Made by a program: the position numbers and the translations under genes. From Dyella subtropica (GTDB lineage: Bacteria > Pseudomonadota > Gammaproteobacteria > Xanthomonadales > Rhodanobacteraceae): a stretch of 64,000 nucleotides of DNA. The notes under the pieces were generated by a model. That model worked only from the letters and a program-made list of their open reading frames with translations, did no database searches and was not told where the DNA came from. This document shows positions 20,146-31,000 of the stretch, piece after piece. The stretch is taken from positions 62,001 through 126,000 of the forward strand of contig NZ_JAPDPD010000002.1 of the NCBI RefSeq assembly GCF_026283965.1, written 5' to 3'. Positions within the stretch are counted from its first letter, which is position 1. Every line of letters begins with the position of its first letter.

Positions 20146-21147
20146 CTAAAACGTCCGCTGCACCGAATAATCAGCCAGCGCCATCAACGCATCGCGATGC
20201 GTCGATGCCGGCAGCGCAGCAAGGGCTGCGCGGGCTGCATCAGCATGCGACACGGCACGTGCATGCGTGCGCTCCAGCGCGCCGGAATCGCGGATGGCGG
20301 CAATGATGCGATCCAGCGAATCCAGCCCGCCGTGCTCAATGGCATGGCGCAGCGACTGCACCTGTTCGGCGCTGGCGTTTTGCAGCGCGTAGATCAGCGG
20401 CAAGGTCGGCTTGCCTTCGGCGAGGTCGTCGCCGATGTTCTTGCCCAACGTGTCGGCGTCACTCACGTAGTCGAGCAGATCGTCGGCGATCTGGAAGGCG
20501 TAGCCCAGCTCCATGCCATAGCGGCGCAGCGCGATGATTTGATTGTCAGGCAGGCCGCCGAGGATGCCGCCCAGCTCGGTGGCGGCGGCGAACAGTACCG
20601 CCGTCTTGCGTTCGATCACGGCTAGATAGGCAGCTTCGTCCACATCGGCGTTGCCGATATTGAGCAACTGCAGTACCTCGCCCTCGGCGATGGTGTTGGT
20701 GGTGTCGGCGAGGATGCGCATGATGCGCATGTCGTCCAGTTCCACCATCAGCTGGAATGAGCGCGAGTACAGAAAGTCGCCGACCAGCACGCTGGCCGCG
20801 TTGCCCCATAGCGCGTTGGCGGTCTTGCGGCCACGGCGCAGGTCCGACTCGTCCACCACGTCGTCGTGCAGCAAGGTGGAGGTGTGGATGAACTCGATCA
20901 CCGCAGCGAGCTTGATGTGCTGGTCGCCCCTGTAGCCCGCCGCACCCGCTGCCAGCACGTGCAGCATCGGCCGCAAGCGTTTGCCGCCGCTGGCGATGAT
21001 GTGGTCGGCGATCTGGTTGATCAGCACGACGTCCGAGGACAGCCGGTGGCGGATCAGGCCATCCACTCGCTGCATGTCGGCGGCGGCAAGCGCTCGCACG
21101 GCGGCGAAGTCGGTGGGGCGGATATCAGCGGCGGGCATCGTGGTCAT
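20146..21147 (-). CDS. ispB: Octaprenyl diphosphate synthase IspB
   Basis: A long-chain trans-prenyl transferase that makes the C40 side chain of ubiquinone by adding isopentenyl units to FPP. The 333-residue protein has both Asp-rich motifs: LLHDDVVDESDLRRG (first DDxxD) and IADDLLDYVSDADTLGK (second). GGKRLRPMLH, FIHTSTLLHDD and DDLAEGKPTLPLIYAL are typical. The ATG at 21147 (MTTMPAADIRP) matches the E. coli length of 323; the frame is open further upstream to 21300, but a TATAAT at 21175-21180 lies within that extension. It complements the ubiH/ubiI-like pair nearby. Confidence 0.96.
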   Translation of the reverse strand: MTTMPAADIRPTDFAAVRALAAADMQRVDGLIRHRLSSDVVLINQIADHIIASGGKRLRPMLHVLAAGAAGYRGDQHIKLAAVIEFIHTSTLLHDDVVDESDLRRGRKTANALWGNAASVLVGDFLYSRSFQLMVELDDMRIMRILADTTNTIAEGEVLQLLNIGNADVDEAAYLAVIERKTAVLFAAATELGGILGGLPDNQIIALRRYGMELGYAFQIADDLLDYVSDADTLGKNIGDDLAEGKPTLPLIYALQNASAEQVQSLRHAIEHGGLDSLDRIIAAIRDSGALERTHARAVSHADAARAALAALPASTHRDALMALADYSVQRTF

Positions 21148-21174
21148 GGGGTGGTCGCAGCATCGTAGCGTTCG

Positions 21175-21180
21175 ATTATA
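21175..21180 (-). promoter_or_regulatory. Candidate -10 element for ispB
   Basis: The minus strand reads TATAAT about 28 bases before the ispB ATG, giving a leader of about 20 nt. The -35 position is poor. Confidence 0.5.
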
Positions 21181-21266
21181 GGGGCACGGCAGCGGAGTTT
21201 CGTTGCATCCGGGCCCAGGGCGCATGCCGCGACGCCTCGTCGCAGGTCGCAACCATGGGGCGCCCG

Positions 21267-21272
21267 TATAAT
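21267..21272 (+). promoter_or_regulatory. Candidate -10 element for the MFS gene
   Basis: A perfect TATAAT lies 62 bp before the GTG start at 21334. It is followed by a leader hairpin (acgtgccg/cggcacgt, about 21283-21301). No good -35 is seen. Confidence 0.5.
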
Positions 21273-21333
21273 CGGGGTTTACCACGTGCCGAATCGGCAC
21301 GTCAGGCCGTTCCTTTCGATAAGTGGTTCCCCG

Positions 21334-22536
21334 GTGAGCAAACTCTCCAGCCTCGAACTGCGCAGCGCGCTCGCCCTGGCCTGCGTCATCAGCCTGCGCC
21401 TGTTCGGCCTGTTCCTCATCATGCCGGTGTTCTCGCTGTACGCGCAGCAGATGACGGACGCGACACCGCTGCTGATCGGGCTGGCGCTGGGTGTCTACGG
21501 CCTGGGCCAGGTCATGCTGCAGATCCCGTTGGGTCTGCTGTCCGACCGCATTGGTCGCAAGCCGGCGATCACGCTGGGATTATTGGTGTTTGCTGCGGGT
21601 GGCCTGGTCGCTGCGTTGTCGCACACACTGGTCGGCATCGTGGTCGGGCGCGCACTGCAGGGCATGGGTGCGGTGGCCGGCGCAGGGACCGCACTCGCTG
21701 CCGATCTCACCGCGGAGGAAAACCGCGGCAAGGTGATGGGCATCATCGGTGTATCGATTGGTATCGCCTTTCTGCTCGCGTTGATCCTCGGTCCGCCGCT
21801 GGAAGCACTGCATGGTCTGTCTGGATTATTCGGTGCCACGTCGATCCTTGCGCTGGCCTCGCTGGCGCTGTTGTGGCTGATCGTTCCGACGCCGGCGCGC
21901 CGGAGAGCGCCCGCCGCGGCCTCGTTCGGCCACGTACTGGCGATGCTGCGCGATGGCCGCATGCTGGTGTTGAACGGTTCGGTGTTCTTCCTGCATGCCT
22001 TGCTGACGGCAAGCTTCGTCGGCTTGCCCTTGCTGCTGGCGGACAAACTGCACCTGCCCGTGAACCGGCACTGGGAGCTCTACCTGCCGGTGATGACGAT
22101 TGCCGCCTTCGTGATGGGTGCCTGCATACACCGCATGCGCGAGGTGGCGCAAAGCCTGCGCATTGTCGCTATCTGCGTAGTGGCTATTGGCGTGTCGCTG
22201 CTCGGCTTCGCCTTCTCCGGTGATCACCTGGCTGCGCTCGGTGTCATGGCGGCCGTGTTCTTTTCTGCCTTCAACTTGCTGGAGGCGGCTTTGCCGAGTC
22301 TGGTGTCCCAATTGGCGCCGACCTCGTTGCGCGGTGCGGCGATGGGCGCGTATTCCACCAGTCAATTCCTTGGCGCTTTCGTCGGTGGCGCGATCGGTGG
22401 CATCGCCCTGGGCAAGCTGGGTACGGGTGGTGTTTTCGTCTGCGCGGCGGCGCTGACTCTGGTGTGGTTGCCGCTGGTATGGGCAGGTGCTCGCCGTATG
22501 GCCGCAGCACCGGCCGCAGCAGGCGTGACGGCCTAG
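21334..22536 (+). CDS. MFS transporter, YajR-like
   Basis: A 400-residue major facilitator with about twelve hydrophobic segments. Similarity to E. coli YajR is recognisable: LRLFGLFLIMPVFSLYAQQM at the start of helix 1, GLLSDRIGRKPAI (motif A) and MGAYSTSQFLGAFVGGAIGG near the end. It lacks the C-terminal soluble YAM domain of E. coli YajR. The substrate is unknown and drug/H+ antiport is only a family guess. The GTG at 21334 is preferred because the upstream GTG at 21286 lies inside the leader hairpin. Confidence 0.88.
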   Translation: MSKLSSLELRSALALACVISLRLFGLFLIMPVFSLYAQQMTDATPLLIGLALGVYGLGQVMLQIPLGLLSDRIGRKPAITLGLLVFAAGGLVAALSHTLVGIVVGRALQGMGAVAGAGTALAADLTAEENRGKVMGIIGVSIGIAFLLALILGPPLEALHGLSGLFGATSILALASLALLWLIVPTPARRRAPAAASFGHVLAMLRDGRMLVLNGSVFFLHALLTASFVGLPLLLADKLHLPVNRHWELYLPVMTIAAFVMGACIHRMREVAQSLRIVAICVVAIGVSLLGFAFSGDHLAALGVMAAVFFSAFNLLEAALPSLVSQLAPTSLRGAAMGAYSTSQFLGAFVGGAIGGIALGKLGTGGVFVCAAALTLVWLPLVWAGARRMAAAPAAAGVTA

Positions 22537-22552
22537 GCGGTAACCCGCAGAA

Positions 22553-22568
22553 AGGGTTTGCAAACCCT
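22553..22568. promoter_or_regulatory. Perfect 16-bp palindrome upstream of the DedA-rhodanese gene
   Basis: AGGGTTTGCAAACCCT is fully self-complementary and lies about 60 bp before the next start codon. It could be an operator for a dimeric regulator or a small hairpin ending the MFS transcript. No T-tract follows. Confidence 0.35.
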
Positions 22569-22630
22569 CGGGTCCGGCCCAATGATGAGCATCCTCGATG
22601 GCGCGGAACCGGGTGCTGGGGTGCGGTCCG

Positions 22631-23620
22631 ATGGCTCATGAAATCATTGCGTTGCTGGCCCAGTACGGGCTGATTCTCGTCTTCCTCAATGTGTTGGTGG
22701 AGCAGGCCGGCGCGCCGGTACCTGCCGTACCCACTCTAGTGGTGGCCGGTGCCCTCACCTCGAACGGGCAGTTGCCGCTGGCCGGCGTGTTGGGTGTGGC
22801 CTTGCTGGCCTGTCTGATCAGCGACTTGGCTTGGTACTGGGCGGGGCGCCGCTTCGGTTCCGGGGTGATGCGCACTATCTGCCGCGTCTCGCTGTCTCCC
22901 GATTCCTGTGTGAAGCAGTCCGAACTGCGCTTCCAGCGCTGGCGCGGGCAAGTGTTGCTGGTGGCGAAGTTCGTGCCCGGGCTATCCACCGTGGCGCCGC
23001 CGCTGGTGGGCGCACTGGGGCTGCGCCCCATGGCGTTCGTGGTCCTGGATGGGCTTGGCTCGCTGCTCTGGCTCGGCGTGGCCGTGGGGCTCGGTTATGC
23101 GCTGGCGCCGGAAATCGACAAGGTGCTCGACGCGCTGGGCAATGCCGGCACCATCGCGCTCGAACTGGTCGGCAGCCTGCTGGCGCTCTACATCCTGGCC
23201 AAATGGTGGCAGCGCCACCGCCTGCTGGTCTCGCTGCGCATGGCGCGCATCACCGTGGACGAACTCGCACAGGCCATCGAAGAGGAGCCGCTGCCGGTAG
23301 TGATCGACGTCCGTTCGCAGGCGGCGCGGCTGGTGGACACACGCATCATTCCCGGCGCCCTGCTGGCTGACATCTCCGGCATCGACCGCACCGTGCACGA
23401 TATTCCGCTCGACGCCGAGCTGATCATCTATTGCAACTGTCCCAACGAAGCTTCCGCCGCCGTTGCCGCCAAGAGTCTCATGCAGCAGGGTTATCGTCGC
23501 GTGCGTCCTCTGCTAGGCGGATTGGATGCCTGGGAAGCGGCGGGTTACACCATCCACCGGTTGTCATCCGACCAGGCCGATGCTCTGGCTGAAAGCCTGC
23601 CGACGCAGAACGCGGCCTGA
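22631..23620 (+). CDS. DedA-family membrane protein fused to a C-terminal rhodanese domain
   Basis: A 329-residue two-part protein. Residues 1 to about 200 form a DedA/SNARE-associated membrane domain (FLNVLVEQAGAPVPAVPTLV, the conserved RWRGQVLLVAKFVPGLSTVA, PLVGALGLRPMAF). Residues about 215-320 form a rhodanese domain (VVIDVRSQAARL, catalytic-loop Cys in IIYCNCPNEASAAVAA, LLGGLDAWEAAGY). DedA proteins act in polyprenyl-phosphate or phospholipid flipping; the rhodanese suggests sulfur or redox coupling on the cytoplasmic side. The ATG at 22631 (MAHEIIALLAQYG) is preferred to one 33 bp upstream. This fusion occurs in other proteobacteria. Confidence 0.9.
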   Translation: MAHEIIALLAQYGLILVFLNVLVEQAGAPVPAVPTLVVAGALTSNGQLPLAGVLGVALLACLISDLAWYWAGRRFGSGVMRTICRVSLSPDSCVKQSELRFQRWRGQVLLVAKFVPGLSTVAPPLVGALGLRPMAFVVLDGLGSLLWLGVAVGLGYALAPEIDKVLDALGNAGTIALELVGSLLALYILAKWWQRHRLLVSLRMARITVDELAQAIEEEPLPVVIDVRSQAARLVDTRIIPGALLADISGIDRTVHDIPLDAELIIYCNCPNEASAAVAAKSLMQQGYRRVRPLLGGLDAWEAAGYTIHRLSSDQADALAESLPTQNAA

Positions 23621-23990
23621 GGCAATCCGGCAGGTGCCGACCGAACCGGCACTTCGCTTCGAATGGCGCTGCGGGCGCCCTCTGGAGATCATGCCGCCTA
23701 CGTGGAATAGATCAGAGGGTCCCTAGCAGAGCATCGCTGTTGGCGAGCATGCGCGGGCAGGCCTCTAACGACGGATAGGCCTCCATTTTGGGCATCGCCC
23801 CGGTGCGGCCCTGTTTGATCACGCCATGGACAGCAGTGCACAGATTTCAGGTCAGTCCTATGGCTTGGACCGGTCTAACCCTTGAAGGTCTCACGTCCAT
23901 GACGCAGGGACCATGTTGCCTGCGTGTTGGAGACGATGGATCGGCGTTCGATCTGATCTATTGCGCAAATAACCGCCAGGGGAAATACGG
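23621..23990. other. Intergenic region before the OmpR-type regulator gene
   Basis: No gene is supported in these 370 bases. A small hairpin (gtgccg/cggcac, about 23635-23653) may end the upstream transcript. No clear promoter is seen, though the region is long enough to hold regulatory sites for the following regulator gene. Confidence 0.3.
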
Positions 23991-24719
23991 ATGACTCAAT
24001 GGATGCCCCAGGGGTTGGTGGCGATGTCCGCTTCACTCGGCGTTGTCCCGATCGGATCGCGCATTGAGCCTGATGACCTGACGCTGATGCATTCACTCAT
24101 CGACTACGGTTTCGCCGTGTCTGAAATCGATATCGGAAAGTTCAGTCAAGCGCCGTCGATGGACGCGTTCAGCGTCATCATGCTTATGGCGGACCGATCT
24201 TCCGTTTCTGATAACGACTGGATTCGACAACTTCGCGAATCCACATCGGGTGGCATTGTCGTACTCGCCGATATCGACACGAGCGCAACGCGCGTTCATG
24301 CACTCAATAGTGGTGCGGATGCTTATTTTTCACGACCAGTCGATGCTGAAATTCTGGCGGCCACGCTGCTGAGTCTTACGCGCCGCATTCGAATGCAGCA
24401 CAAGACACAACCCTCTTTTCGCCCATGGCGGTTGAGTAGTGATGGGTGGCACATCACCTCACCCAAGAGCGAATGCATTCGTTTGACGCATCTGGAGCGT
24501 TGCCTCATGAGGCTGTTGGTCGACGCCAACGGCGAAACGCTCGAACGCGAGGCGCTACTCGCCGCGCTCGCCGAAAAATCTCATTCGCTCGATTCGCCGC
24601 GGCTCGATAGGCTCATTCATCGCTTGCGAAGAAAAATGGCTTGCCTGAGCGCTGAGACTTTTCCTCTTCAAACCGTGCGTGGCTCTGGTTACTGCTTCAG
24701 AGCGCAGTCGACCGGCTAA
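23991..24719 (+). CDS. OmpR-type winged-helix regulator with a degenerate receiver domain
   Basis: A 242-residue regulator. The N-terminal half has a receiver-like layout ending in LNSGADAYFSRPVDAEILAA. The usual phosphorylation residues are absent: no acidic pair after the first strand (GVVPIGSRIE), no Asp at the expected site (SVIMLMADRSS) and Arg in place of the Lys of the KP motif. The C-terminal half is an OmpR-type winged helix (LTHLERCLMRLLVDANGETL, DRLIHRLRRKM, TVRGSGYCF). No kinase gene is adjacent. It precedes the giant adhesin by 321 bp and is a reasonable candidate to control it. Confidence 0.82.
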   Translation: MTQWMPQGLVAMSASLGVVPIGSRIEPDDLTLMHSLIDYGFAVSEIDIGKFSQAPSMDAFSVIMLMADRSSVSDNDWIRQLRESTSGGIVVLADIDTSATRVHALNSGADAYFSRPVDAEILAATLLSLTRRIRMQHKTQPSFRPWRLSSDGWHITSPKSECIRLTHLERCLMRLLVDANGETLEREALLAALAEKSHSLDSPRLDRLIHRLRRKMACLSAETFPLQTVRGSGYCFRAQSTG

Positions 24720-25040
24720 CGCACGCCGCATAACGCTTTCTTCAGTTCCGCGCGCAGCATCAAATGGATGGTGCGTCGGATGATCGTGTCTGTCTTCTTC
24801 TTCCCTTTGGTGAAGTACGCGGAGGTATGGGAAGGCGGCGTGAGTGACTTGCCTTGTGGGCTGATCGATTCTGCTTGCGGGAACGGAGAGGTTGAGTGTT
24901 TGGACATCCAGACACCCAAAAGGTTGAGGTCATCGAAGGATGCGTCAATCGACTTCTCTGCATTGTGGGCGACCGGATGAAACATTCGGATGACATGCAG
25001 GGGCATGTCGTAAGCCCCGTTAATCAGCAGGAGAGATGGC
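24720..25040 (+). promoter_or_regulatory. Leader/promoter region of the trimeric adhesin
   Basis: This stretch of 321 bases has no supported gene. It is less GC-rich than its surroundings. A small stem (ggggc/gcccc, about 25000-25018) lies just before the ribosome site AGGAGAGA (25029-25036), five bases from the GTG start. The promoter is not identifiable by eye. Confidence 0.4.
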
Positions 25041-28000
25041 GTGAACAGGATTTTTAGCAAGGTTTGGAACAAGTCGTTGGGGATGCTGGTTGTGGCATCG
25101 GAATTTGCGCGTGCGAATGGCAAAGGCGGCGCCTCTCGTCGGTTGCGCGCTGCCGTGGGCGCAGTCGCGCTGACCTTCGGTGTGGCCGCCGCTGGCGTGC
25201 ATGCCACCGATAACCAGGTCGCGAAATTGGCGGCGGACACCACCGTGACACCCGAATCGGCGAGCGATGGTCAGCCGAACCCGGACGGTAGTTTTGCCAC
25301 GGGTGGCGGCACCGCGACAGGAGCCAATGCCACGGCCATCGGTCATGACAGCCAGGCTATGGGCGCAGGCACCACCGCCGTCGGCGGCAACGCCAAAGCG
25401 TTGAAGGTCAGCGCCTCCGCTTTTGGTAGCAACGCGAAGGCAGCGGAAACCAATACGACCGCGTTGGGCACAAACGCCCAGGCCTTGCAGGCCACCGCAA
25501 CGGCAGTCGGTGCGAATGCGCAGGCACGCTCCAACGCGGCTACCGCCGTAGGTTATGACTCGCGTGTGCTCGATGCGGCCACCAATGGCACGGCTGTGGG
25601 CTCGCGCAGCCAGGCACAGGCCGACAACAGCGTGGCGCTGGGTGCCGGCTCCATCGCCAATCGCGTCAATACCGTTTCTGTCGGCTCCGCCGGCAACGAG
25701 CGTCAGATCGCGAACGTCGCCGCCGGTACTCAAGCGACCGACGCAGTGAACAAGTCACAGCTCGACGCTGTCAGTGACAGCGTCAGCGACGCGCAACACT
25801 ACTTCAAGGCCGATGGCGCGCACGACGGCAGCGACGATGCGGTGATTAACGGTAACGGCGCGATTGCTGTGGGCCGTAACAGTCAGGCGACCGCCAATGC
25901 GGCTACCGCGGTTGGTGGAGACAGCTCGGCCAGTGGCATCGGCAGTTCGGCCTTCGGTCAGAATGCGATGGCCTTTGGGGACGCCTCGGTTGCCGTTGGT
26001 CAAAGCGCGCAATCGTGGGGTTTTGGTAATACCGCGGTTGGCGCCAGCGCTGTGGCTGACGCTGATCAGGCCGCTACGGCACTAGGTGCATTGAGTGCGG
26101 CCTCGGGCACCGGCTCCACCGCGGTGGGTGGCATGGCTAACGCGGTCGGCCCGGGCAGCTTGGCTGCTGGCTTCAGCGCGATCGGTTACGGCGCGGCCAG
26201 TGTGGCGAATGGTGCTTACAGCGCTGCGATCGGCGACTTCAGTGTGGCTACGGGTCATGACGCCTGGGCGCTCGGTAAGGCATCCATTGCTATCGGTGAT
26301 ACATCTGCCGCTGTTTCCGACGGCGCTATCGCCATCGGTGGAAGCAGTAACGCTAATGGTCAGCAAGGTCTGGCGTTGGGTGATCAAGCCCTGGCCGACG
26401 GCGACTATGCCACCGCTGTTGGCGGCACCAGTTATGCCAGCGGCACCGGCGCTTCCGCGTTTGGTAACGGGGCGGTGGCTATGGGTGACTTCGCCAACGC
26501 CATCGGTTACGGCAGCGTGGCAACCGGCGAGAACGGTATTGCGATGGGCAACGGCGCCACGGCGAGTTCCGATTATTCCATCGCTCAAGGGTGGAATAGC
26601 AACGTCGGCGCAAATGCGAAAGGTGGCACTGCCATCGGTACGCTAGCTGGTATCGGCGACGGCGCTTCGGGTGGTCTGGCCATCGGCACGGTCGCCTATG
26701 TCGGAAAGAACGCGCTCAATGGACTGGCTATGGGCACGCTCGCGGGTGTCGCCAGTGGTGCGCAGAACGCGTTGGCTATAGGTACGTGGACGCTAGCTTC
26801 TGCCGATTCGGCGGTCGCTATCGGTGGCATTTATGCCGGTAGAGGCAATGTGATCCGCAGTACATGGGCGGATGGTGCCGAAAGCGTGGCCGTGGGCGCT
26901 GGTGCCCGAGCCTTCGGCGAACATGCCGTCGCACTCGGTGCGATGAGCTACACGACGGCGGACAATGCGATTGCCCTGGGTGATTTCTCGGTCGCCGATC
27001 GCGCCCACACCGTCTCGGTCGGCAGTGCCGGCAGCGAGCGTCAGATCACCAACGTGGCAGCTGGCACGGAAGCCACCGATGCGGTGAACAAGTCGCAGCT
27101 GGATGCAGTCGCTGCCGAAGGTCACGCCACCAGCAAGTACTTCAAGGCCAATGGCGTTGTCGGCCTGTTCGACGACGCTATCGCCGATGGCGACCGTGCG
27201 ATTGCCGTAGGCAGTGACAGTCAGGCCCTGGGCTCGCATGCGACGGCGATCGGTGCGGGATCACACGCCAGTGGTGAACAGTCGCTGGCCATTGGCGACG
27301 ATGCCAACGCCGCGAACTACAACGCGATTGCGATCGGTTCCAACGCGGTGTCCAGCGGCTGGGCGTCGATGGCGATGGGTCTTGGCGCCGTGGCGGATGG
27401 CGCACGCGGCATCGCCATCGGCGAAGGTGCGCACGCTTCAACCATGGGCACTGCCATGGGATGGGGCAGCCAGTCGACGGGCATGTACTCTACCGCTCTG
27501 GGTGGTGCTGCCTATGCCACCGGCTACAGCACGCTTGCCGCCGGTGCAGGTGCAACGGCGCTAGGCAACAACGCGACGGCGCTGGGTGCCGGAGCGGGTA
27601 GTTCCATCACCGTCGATCAGATCACCGCTGTCGGCTCCAATGCAGTAGCGAATGCCTTCCGGGGCACCGTTGTGGGTGCCGATAGCTATATCGCGGCGCC
27701 ACAGAGCACGGCGATTGGCGCCAATGCCTTCAGCTTTGGCAACAATGGCACCGCCATCGGCGAAAGCAGCGAAGTGGCTTACGGTGCGGACAACGCGGTA
27801 GCACTGGGTTCGGGTTCGTATGCGGATCGCGCGAACACGGTTTCGGTCGGCGCTTCGGCGACCTGGACCGACGGCTATGGCGTTGAGCATCCGGCACTAC
27901 AGCGACAGATCACCAACGTGGCGGCTGGCACGGAAGCCACCGATGCGGTGAACAAGTCGCAGCTGGATGCAGTCGCTGCTGAAGGTCACGCCACCAGCAA

Positions 28001-31000
28001 GTACTTCAAAGCCAATGGCGTTATCGGCCTGTTCGACGACGCTATCGCCGATGGCGACCGTGCGATTGCCGTAGGCAGTAACAGCCAGGCCTTGGGTTCG
28101 CATGCGACGGCGATCGGTGCGGGATCACACGCCAGTGGTGAACAGTCGCTGGCCATTGGCGACGATGCCAACGCCGCGAACTACAACGCGATTGCGATCG
28201 GTTCCAACGCGGTGTCCAGCGGCTGGGCGTCGATGGCGATGGGTCTTGGCGCCGCGGCGGATGGCGCACGCGGCATCGCCATCGGCGAAGGTGCGCACGC
28301 TTCAAGCACGGGCACGATTGCCTTGGGTTGGGGCAGTCGGTCGACAGGCAGGTTCTCCACCGCTGTGGGTGGCGCTAGCTCTGCCATCGGTTACAACACG
28401 CTCGCCGCTGGTGCGGGTGCATCGGCGCTAGGTAACAACTCGACGGCGCTGGGTGCCGGTGCGGGCAGTCGTGGCTACGTAGTCGATCAGATCACCGCTG
28501 TCGGCTCCGGTGCATCAGCGGGTGCCTACCGAGGCACTGTTGTGGGTGCCGGTGGCTATATCGCCGCCTGGGCGCCGCAGAGCACGGTAATCGGCGCCAA
28601 TGCCTTCAGCTTTGGCAACAATGGCACCGCCATCGGCGAAAGCAGCGAAGTGGCTTACGGTGCGGACAACGCGGTAGCACTGGGTTCGGGTTCGTATGCG
28701 GATCGCGCGAACACGGTTTCGGTTGGCGCTTCGGCGACCTGGACCGACGGCTATGGCGTTGAGCATCCGGCACTACAGCGACAGATCACCAACGTGGCAG
28801 CTGGCACGGAAGCCACCGATGCGGTGAACAAGTCGCAGCTGGATGCAGTCGCTGCCGAAGGCCACGCCACCAGCAAGTACTTCAAAGCCAATGGCGTTAT
28901 CGGCCTGTTCGACGACGCTATCGCCGATGGCGACCGTGCGATTGCCGTAGGCAGTAACAGCCAGGCCTTGGGTTCGCATGCGACGGCGATCGGTGCGGGA
29001 TCACACGCCAGTGGTGAACAGTCGCTGGCCATTGGCGACGGTGCCAACGCCTCGAACTACAACGCGATTGCGATCGGTTCCAACGCGATGTCCAGCGGCT
29101 GGGCGTCGATGGCGATGGGTCTTGGTGCTGCGGCGAACGGTTACTACGCATCAGCCTTCGGCACAGGTAGCTTGGCCGACGGCGATTTCACGACGGCAGT
29201 AGGTGTGGGGGCGATGGCCATCGGCAATGCAGCCACGGTCTTCGGTGCTGAATCTTATGCCAGTGGCAACTACGGCCTGGCCGTGGGCGCTCGTGCTAAT
29301 AGCGGTGGCGAAGACTCGATTGCCCTGGGCCATACCGCCATTGCCGGCGCCGACGGTGCGGTTGCGATCGGTGGCATCTACGTGCCACCGCCGGGTGAGG
29401 TGGGCTTTCTGGAATCCACGATAGCAACCGGACGTAATGCGGTTGCCCTGGGAGCCAGCGCAATGGCCAACGGTGCGGACAGCGTCAGCCTGGGTGCGGC
29501 TTCGGTCGCGGCTGTTGACCATGCCACCGCAGTGGGTGCGGGGGCGCAGGCCGTTGCCTCTGGCTCGACGGCGATTGGTTACAACTCGACCACCACGCGC
29601 GACAACACGGTATCGGTAGGTAGCGATATCAGAGGCATCAACCGTCAAATCACCAACGTAGCGGCTGGCACCGAAGCCACCGATGCGGTGAACAAGTCGC
29701 AGCTGGATGCAGTCGCTGCTGAAGGTAACGCCACCAGCAAGTACTTCAAGGCCAATGGCGTTACCGGCCTGTTCGACGACGCTATCGCAGACGGCGATTT
29801 TGCGATTGCCGTAGGCAGTGACAGTCATGCCTCGGGCTCGCATGCGACGTCGATCGGTGCGGGATCACACGCCAGTGGTGAACAGTCGCTGGCCATCGGA
29901 AGCATGAGTTCAGCCTCCGGTTTGAACAGCACAGCCATCGGTGCGGACAGCCATGCGGGTGGCGATTGGGGGACGGCCACCGGCGCATTCAGCAATGCCG
30001 GTGGTCTTGGCGCCACTGCCTACGGAGCCAATGCGCAAGCGGCGAATACCTTCGCGCTGGCGCTTGGCAGCAAATCCTGGGCACTCGCGGAAGGCTCGAT
30101 CGCTGTCGGTACGGAAAGCTTAGCCAGGGCGACTCATGCGGTGGCCATTGGCACGGCGGCTCAGGCGAGCTCCTTTGGCGCGGTCGCCATCGGCGGTAAG
30201 TCTGGCAGTGACGGCGGTTTGGCCCAAATCACCTGGGCGGCTGGCACCGAAAGCGTGGCACTGGGTGCCGGTGCGCAGGCCTTCGGCAAACAGGGAGTCG
30301 CGTTGGGCGCGATGAGCGAAGCACGGGCAGACGACTCCGTCGCCCTTGGCAGCTTCTCCATCGCCGATCGCGCCCACACCGTCTCTGTCGGCAGTGCCGG
30401 CAACGAGCGTCAGATCACCAACGTGGCAGCTGGCTCGGCTGATACCGATGCCGTCAACGTGAAGCAGTTGAACACGGCCATCGAAGGTGTCGGCGGCGAT
30501 CTGGCCAATGCGGTGAAGTACGACGATGCCAGCAAGTCGAGGATCACGCTGGAAGGCTCGGGTGGCACGGTGATCGGCAATGTGGCCAGCGGCAAGCTGA
30601 GCGCAAGCAGCAGCGAAGCCGTCAACGGCAGTCAGCTGTTCAACCTCGGCGATCAGACGGCCCAGCTGCTGGGCGGCGGTGCGTACATGACAAGCGCCGG
30701 TCTGGTGGCACCGAACTACATCATCCAGGGCAGCTCCTACTACAACGTAGGCGACGCGCTAAGTGCACTGGATGGTGCCTTCGGTTCGCTGGACTATCGC
30801 GTGGGTCAGCTGGAGGATGGGCATTCATTTGCATCGACGCCTAACCCGGCGGACAAGCCGACGACGGCACCCGTGGTCGAAACACCGACTGCTGTTGCTC
30901 CAGCGGCGGCACCGGCCATCGTCAGCAACGTCGCCAACGGTGTGGCCCCGACCGACGCGGCCAATGTCAGCCAGGTGGACGAAGCGCTGGTGACGGCCAA

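Noticed and set aside
25300-30400. CRISPR-like or minisatellite array
   Set aside because: The repeated motifs are in frame and encode YadA-head repeats; there are no uniform spacers and no cas genes.
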